This document shows positions 6,282 through 7,247 of a stretch of 7,247 nt of DNA, one piece after another; within the stretch, counting starts at the first letter, position 1; each line of letters opens with the position of its first letter. The stretch is from Phycisphaerae bacterium (lineage in GTDB: Bacteria > Planctomycetota > Phycisphaerae > Phycisphaerales > SM1A02), in assembly GCA_016873355.1 (NCBI GenBank), contig VGXK01000102.1, positions 1 through 7,247 on the forward strand, written 5' to 3'. The notes below the pieces were generated by a model. The model had not been told where the DNA came from. It did no database searches and was given only the letters and a program-made list of their open reading frames with translations. A program made the position numbers and the translations under genes.

Positions 6282-6283
6282 GC

Positions 6284-7096
6284 TCAGCGCGGCGCCGACC
6301 ATTCGGCGCCGCACTCCGGGCAGCGCGAACCGGATCCCTCGACGCGCCGATAGCCGCACTGCGCACAACAGGTCGGCGAGGCGTCGATCCACGCGCCCGT
6401 GCGTCGATACCAGAGAAGCAGCGCACCCGGACCGGCGGTGAAGAGCAGTCCGCCGAGTCCGCACGCCAGCGCCCAGAAGGTGCCGAGCCCGCAATAGCAG
6501 TCTTCTCTTCGGCGCACATACGCGTACGCGGGAATTGCGATGGCGAGCTCGATGAGCGTGCCGCGGAAGATGAGCGAGAGCAGCCGCGACGCCGCGGTGC
6601 GGTCGCCGCGGCGCGAGTACTTCCACAACGCGATCGTCCAGAGCGTCCAGCCGACCGCGATCACGAGCGCGAAGGCGGTCAGGAACTCGAACTCGCCGTG
6701 AAAGCGCTCGCTCAGCGGCTGGCCACCCCGCAGCACGAGCGCCACCTCCAGCAGCGCCGCGAGCGCACCGAAGGCAAGCCCCGCCCCGATGAACGACGCG
6801 GCGATGACGCTCGTTCGCAGCGGGCGTCCGCTCGCTCGCACTCGAATGGGCGGCGAGAACGGCGCGACGAAGGCCACGCTCGCCAGCGCGACGCCCACCG
6901 GCAGCCCGTAGATGAAGAGCGCGAGCGACACCGAGTCGGGCACGGACTCGGAGAGCACATTCGCCGCGTGATCGAGCGATGGGAACTCGAGCTCGCCCAC
7001 CCACGCGCACACGGTCGCCCAGAAGAAGAGAAGCAGGATGGCCTCGACCACCGCCACCGCGACGAGCAGCAGGAATCGACGCACGCGCCGTAGCAT
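6284..7096 (-). CDS. Uncharacterised six-segment membrane protein with C-terminal zinc ribbon
   Basis: I do not recognise a named family. The 270-residue protein has a basic N-terminus (MLRRVRR) and about six hydrophobic segments, near residues 8-32, 56-79, 95-121, 137-158, 171-193 and 204-229, so it is probably an inner-membrane protein. Between the last two segments lies RREDCYCG, with two cysteines (200 and 202). The tail, residues 244-262, is a CX2C-X11-CX2C ribbon (CAQCGY...CPECG), probably binding one zinc ion. Hydrophobic proteins ending in such a ribbon are, to my knowledge, frequent in Planctomycetota. No enzyme motif is seen. The ATG at 7096 has no Shine-Dalgarno and lies within the divergent nitrilase gene's -10 box; GTG at 7084 (residue 5) is an alternative start, 7 nt after a TATGCT box. 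It is convergent with tRNA-His. Confidence 0.85.
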   Translation of the reverse strand: MLRRVRRFLLLVAVAVVEAILLLFFWATVCAWVGELEFPSLDHAANVLSESVPDSVSLALFIYGLPVGVALASVAFVAPFSPPIRVRASGRPLRTSVIAASFIGAGLAFGALAALLEVALVLRGGQPLSERFHGEFEFLTAFALVIAVGWTLWTIALWKYSRRGDRTAASRLLSLIFRGTLIELAIAIPAYAYVRRREDCYCGLGTFWALACGLGGLLFTAGPGALLLWYRRTGAWIDASPTCCAQCGYRRVEGSGSRCPECGAEWSAPR

Positions 7097-7097
7097 A
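7091..7097. promoter_or_regulatory. Candidate bidirectional -10 element TAGCATA for the divergent nitrilase and membrane genes
   Basis: On the plus strand TAGCAT (7091-7096) ends 7 nt before GTG 7104. On the minus strand TATGCT (7097-7092) ends 7 nt before GTG 7084. Both hexamers fit TAnnnT; TATGCT is identical to the tRNA-His -10, and TAGCAT to the mutL and pckA boxes. The arrangement is symmetric around one 7-bp element. No good -35 hexamer was found for the plus-strand gene. Confidence 0.45.
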
Positions 7098-7103
7098 CGA
7101 GCC

Positions 7104-7247
7104 GTGCGCGTGGCGCTGCTTCAGATGGATCTTGCGTGGCAGGATGCCGCGGCGAACCGCGCCGCGATCGAGCGGATGATCGCGTCGCCGGCGCTCGAGC
7201 CCGGCACCTTCGTGCTCGCTCCGGAGATGGCGGACACCGGATTCGTG
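7104..7247 (+). CDS. Nitrilase-superfamily carbon-nitrogen hydrolase, N-terminal 48 codons (cut by window edge)
   Basis: The fragment begins VRVALLQMDLAWQDAAANRA and continues to FVLAPEMADTGFV. This is the first beta strand, Gln-Met/Asp motif and first helix of the nitrilase fold, followed by the strand carrying the catalytic Glu (residue 41, in APEM). Family members use a Glu-Lys-Cys triad to hydrolyse amides or nitriles; the PEMxxTGF signature recalls omega-amidase-like members, but the Lys and Cys lie beyond the window, so the subfamily and completeness are open. The start is GTG 7104; a second GTG at 7110 is also possible. There is no Shine-Dalgarno, and TAGCAT ends 7 nt upstream. The membrane-protein gene is divergent with 7 bp between annotated starts. 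This gene is distinct from the amidase domain of nadE. Confidence 0.85.
   Translation, partial: MRVALLQMDLAWQDAAANRAAIERMIASPALEPGTFVLAPEMADTGFV

Noticed and set aside
6079..6519. 146-codon minus-strand frame running through the tRNA-His gene
   Set aside because: It crosses a well-formed tRNA and the membrane-protein gene in another frame; its composition is shadow-like.
1..7247. Search for CRISPR arrays, insertion sequences, phage or defence genes, or another undescribed system
   Set aside because: No spaced direct repeats, transposase motifs, terminal inverted repeats or composition breaks were seen; the genes are ordinary chromosomal ones.
1896..7247. NadE and the right-edge nitrilase as a functional pair because both have amidase folds
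   Set aside because: They lie about 3.5 kb apart with unrelated genes and a tRNA between them, and the fold is widespread; position does not support a link.

Overview
This is a GC-rich stretch of a bacterial chromosome carrying housekeeping and accessory metabolic genes. I see no mobile element, CRISPR array, phage gene or defence cassette. The most telling gene for origin is the membrane protein at 6284-7096: six hydrophobic segments, a Cys-x-Cys loop and a C-terminal CX2C-X11-CX2C zinc ribbon. Together with the two-domain excisionase-type HTH plus receiver protein, this resembles Planctomycetota, perhaps Phycisphaerae. That assignment is inference from protein style and base composition, not from a search.

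Layout: (1) 1-1106, minus: N-terminal 368 residues of MutL, cut by the window edge. (2) 1190-1975, plus: a PPP-type metallophosphatase of the diadenosine-tetraphosphatase-like group, divergent from mutL. (3) 1896-3575, minus: complete glutamine-dependent NAD+ synthetase (nadE), convergent with the phosphatase and overlapping it by 80 bp. (4) 3576-3733: intergenic DNA with GC-rich hairpins. (5) 3734-4327, minus: small protein with an excisionase/MerR-type HTH followed by a receiver domain. (6) 4478-6064, minus: complete ATP-type PEP carboxykinase (pckA), upstream of (5) and possibly co-transcribed with it. (7) 6162-6235, plus: tRNA-His(GTG) with a recognisable -35/-10 promoter. (8) 6284-7096, minus: the zinc-ribbon membrane protein. 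(9) 7104-7247, plus: first 48 codons of a nitrilase-superfamily amidohydrolase, divergent from (8) with 7 bp between start codons.

The genes do not form one pathway: mismatch repair, NAD+ synthesis, gluconeogenesis and nucleotide-phosphate turnover sit side by side. pckA and the HTH-receiver gene could be functionally linked by position.

The most interesting signal is non-coding. The heptamer GTAGCAT appears three times that I can find, each time in sense orientation 6-11 nt upstream of a start codon (mutL, pckA, nitrilase). nadE has the variant CTACCAT at 9 nt. None of these starts has a Shine-Dalgarno sequence, whereas the HTH-receiver gene has a good one and no such box. This looks like -10 elements driving leaderless or nearly leaderless mRNAs. 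At 7082-7106 the box reads TAGCATA and is a -10 on both strands, with GTG codons placed symmetrically 7 nt away on either side, a candidate bidirectional leaderless promoter.
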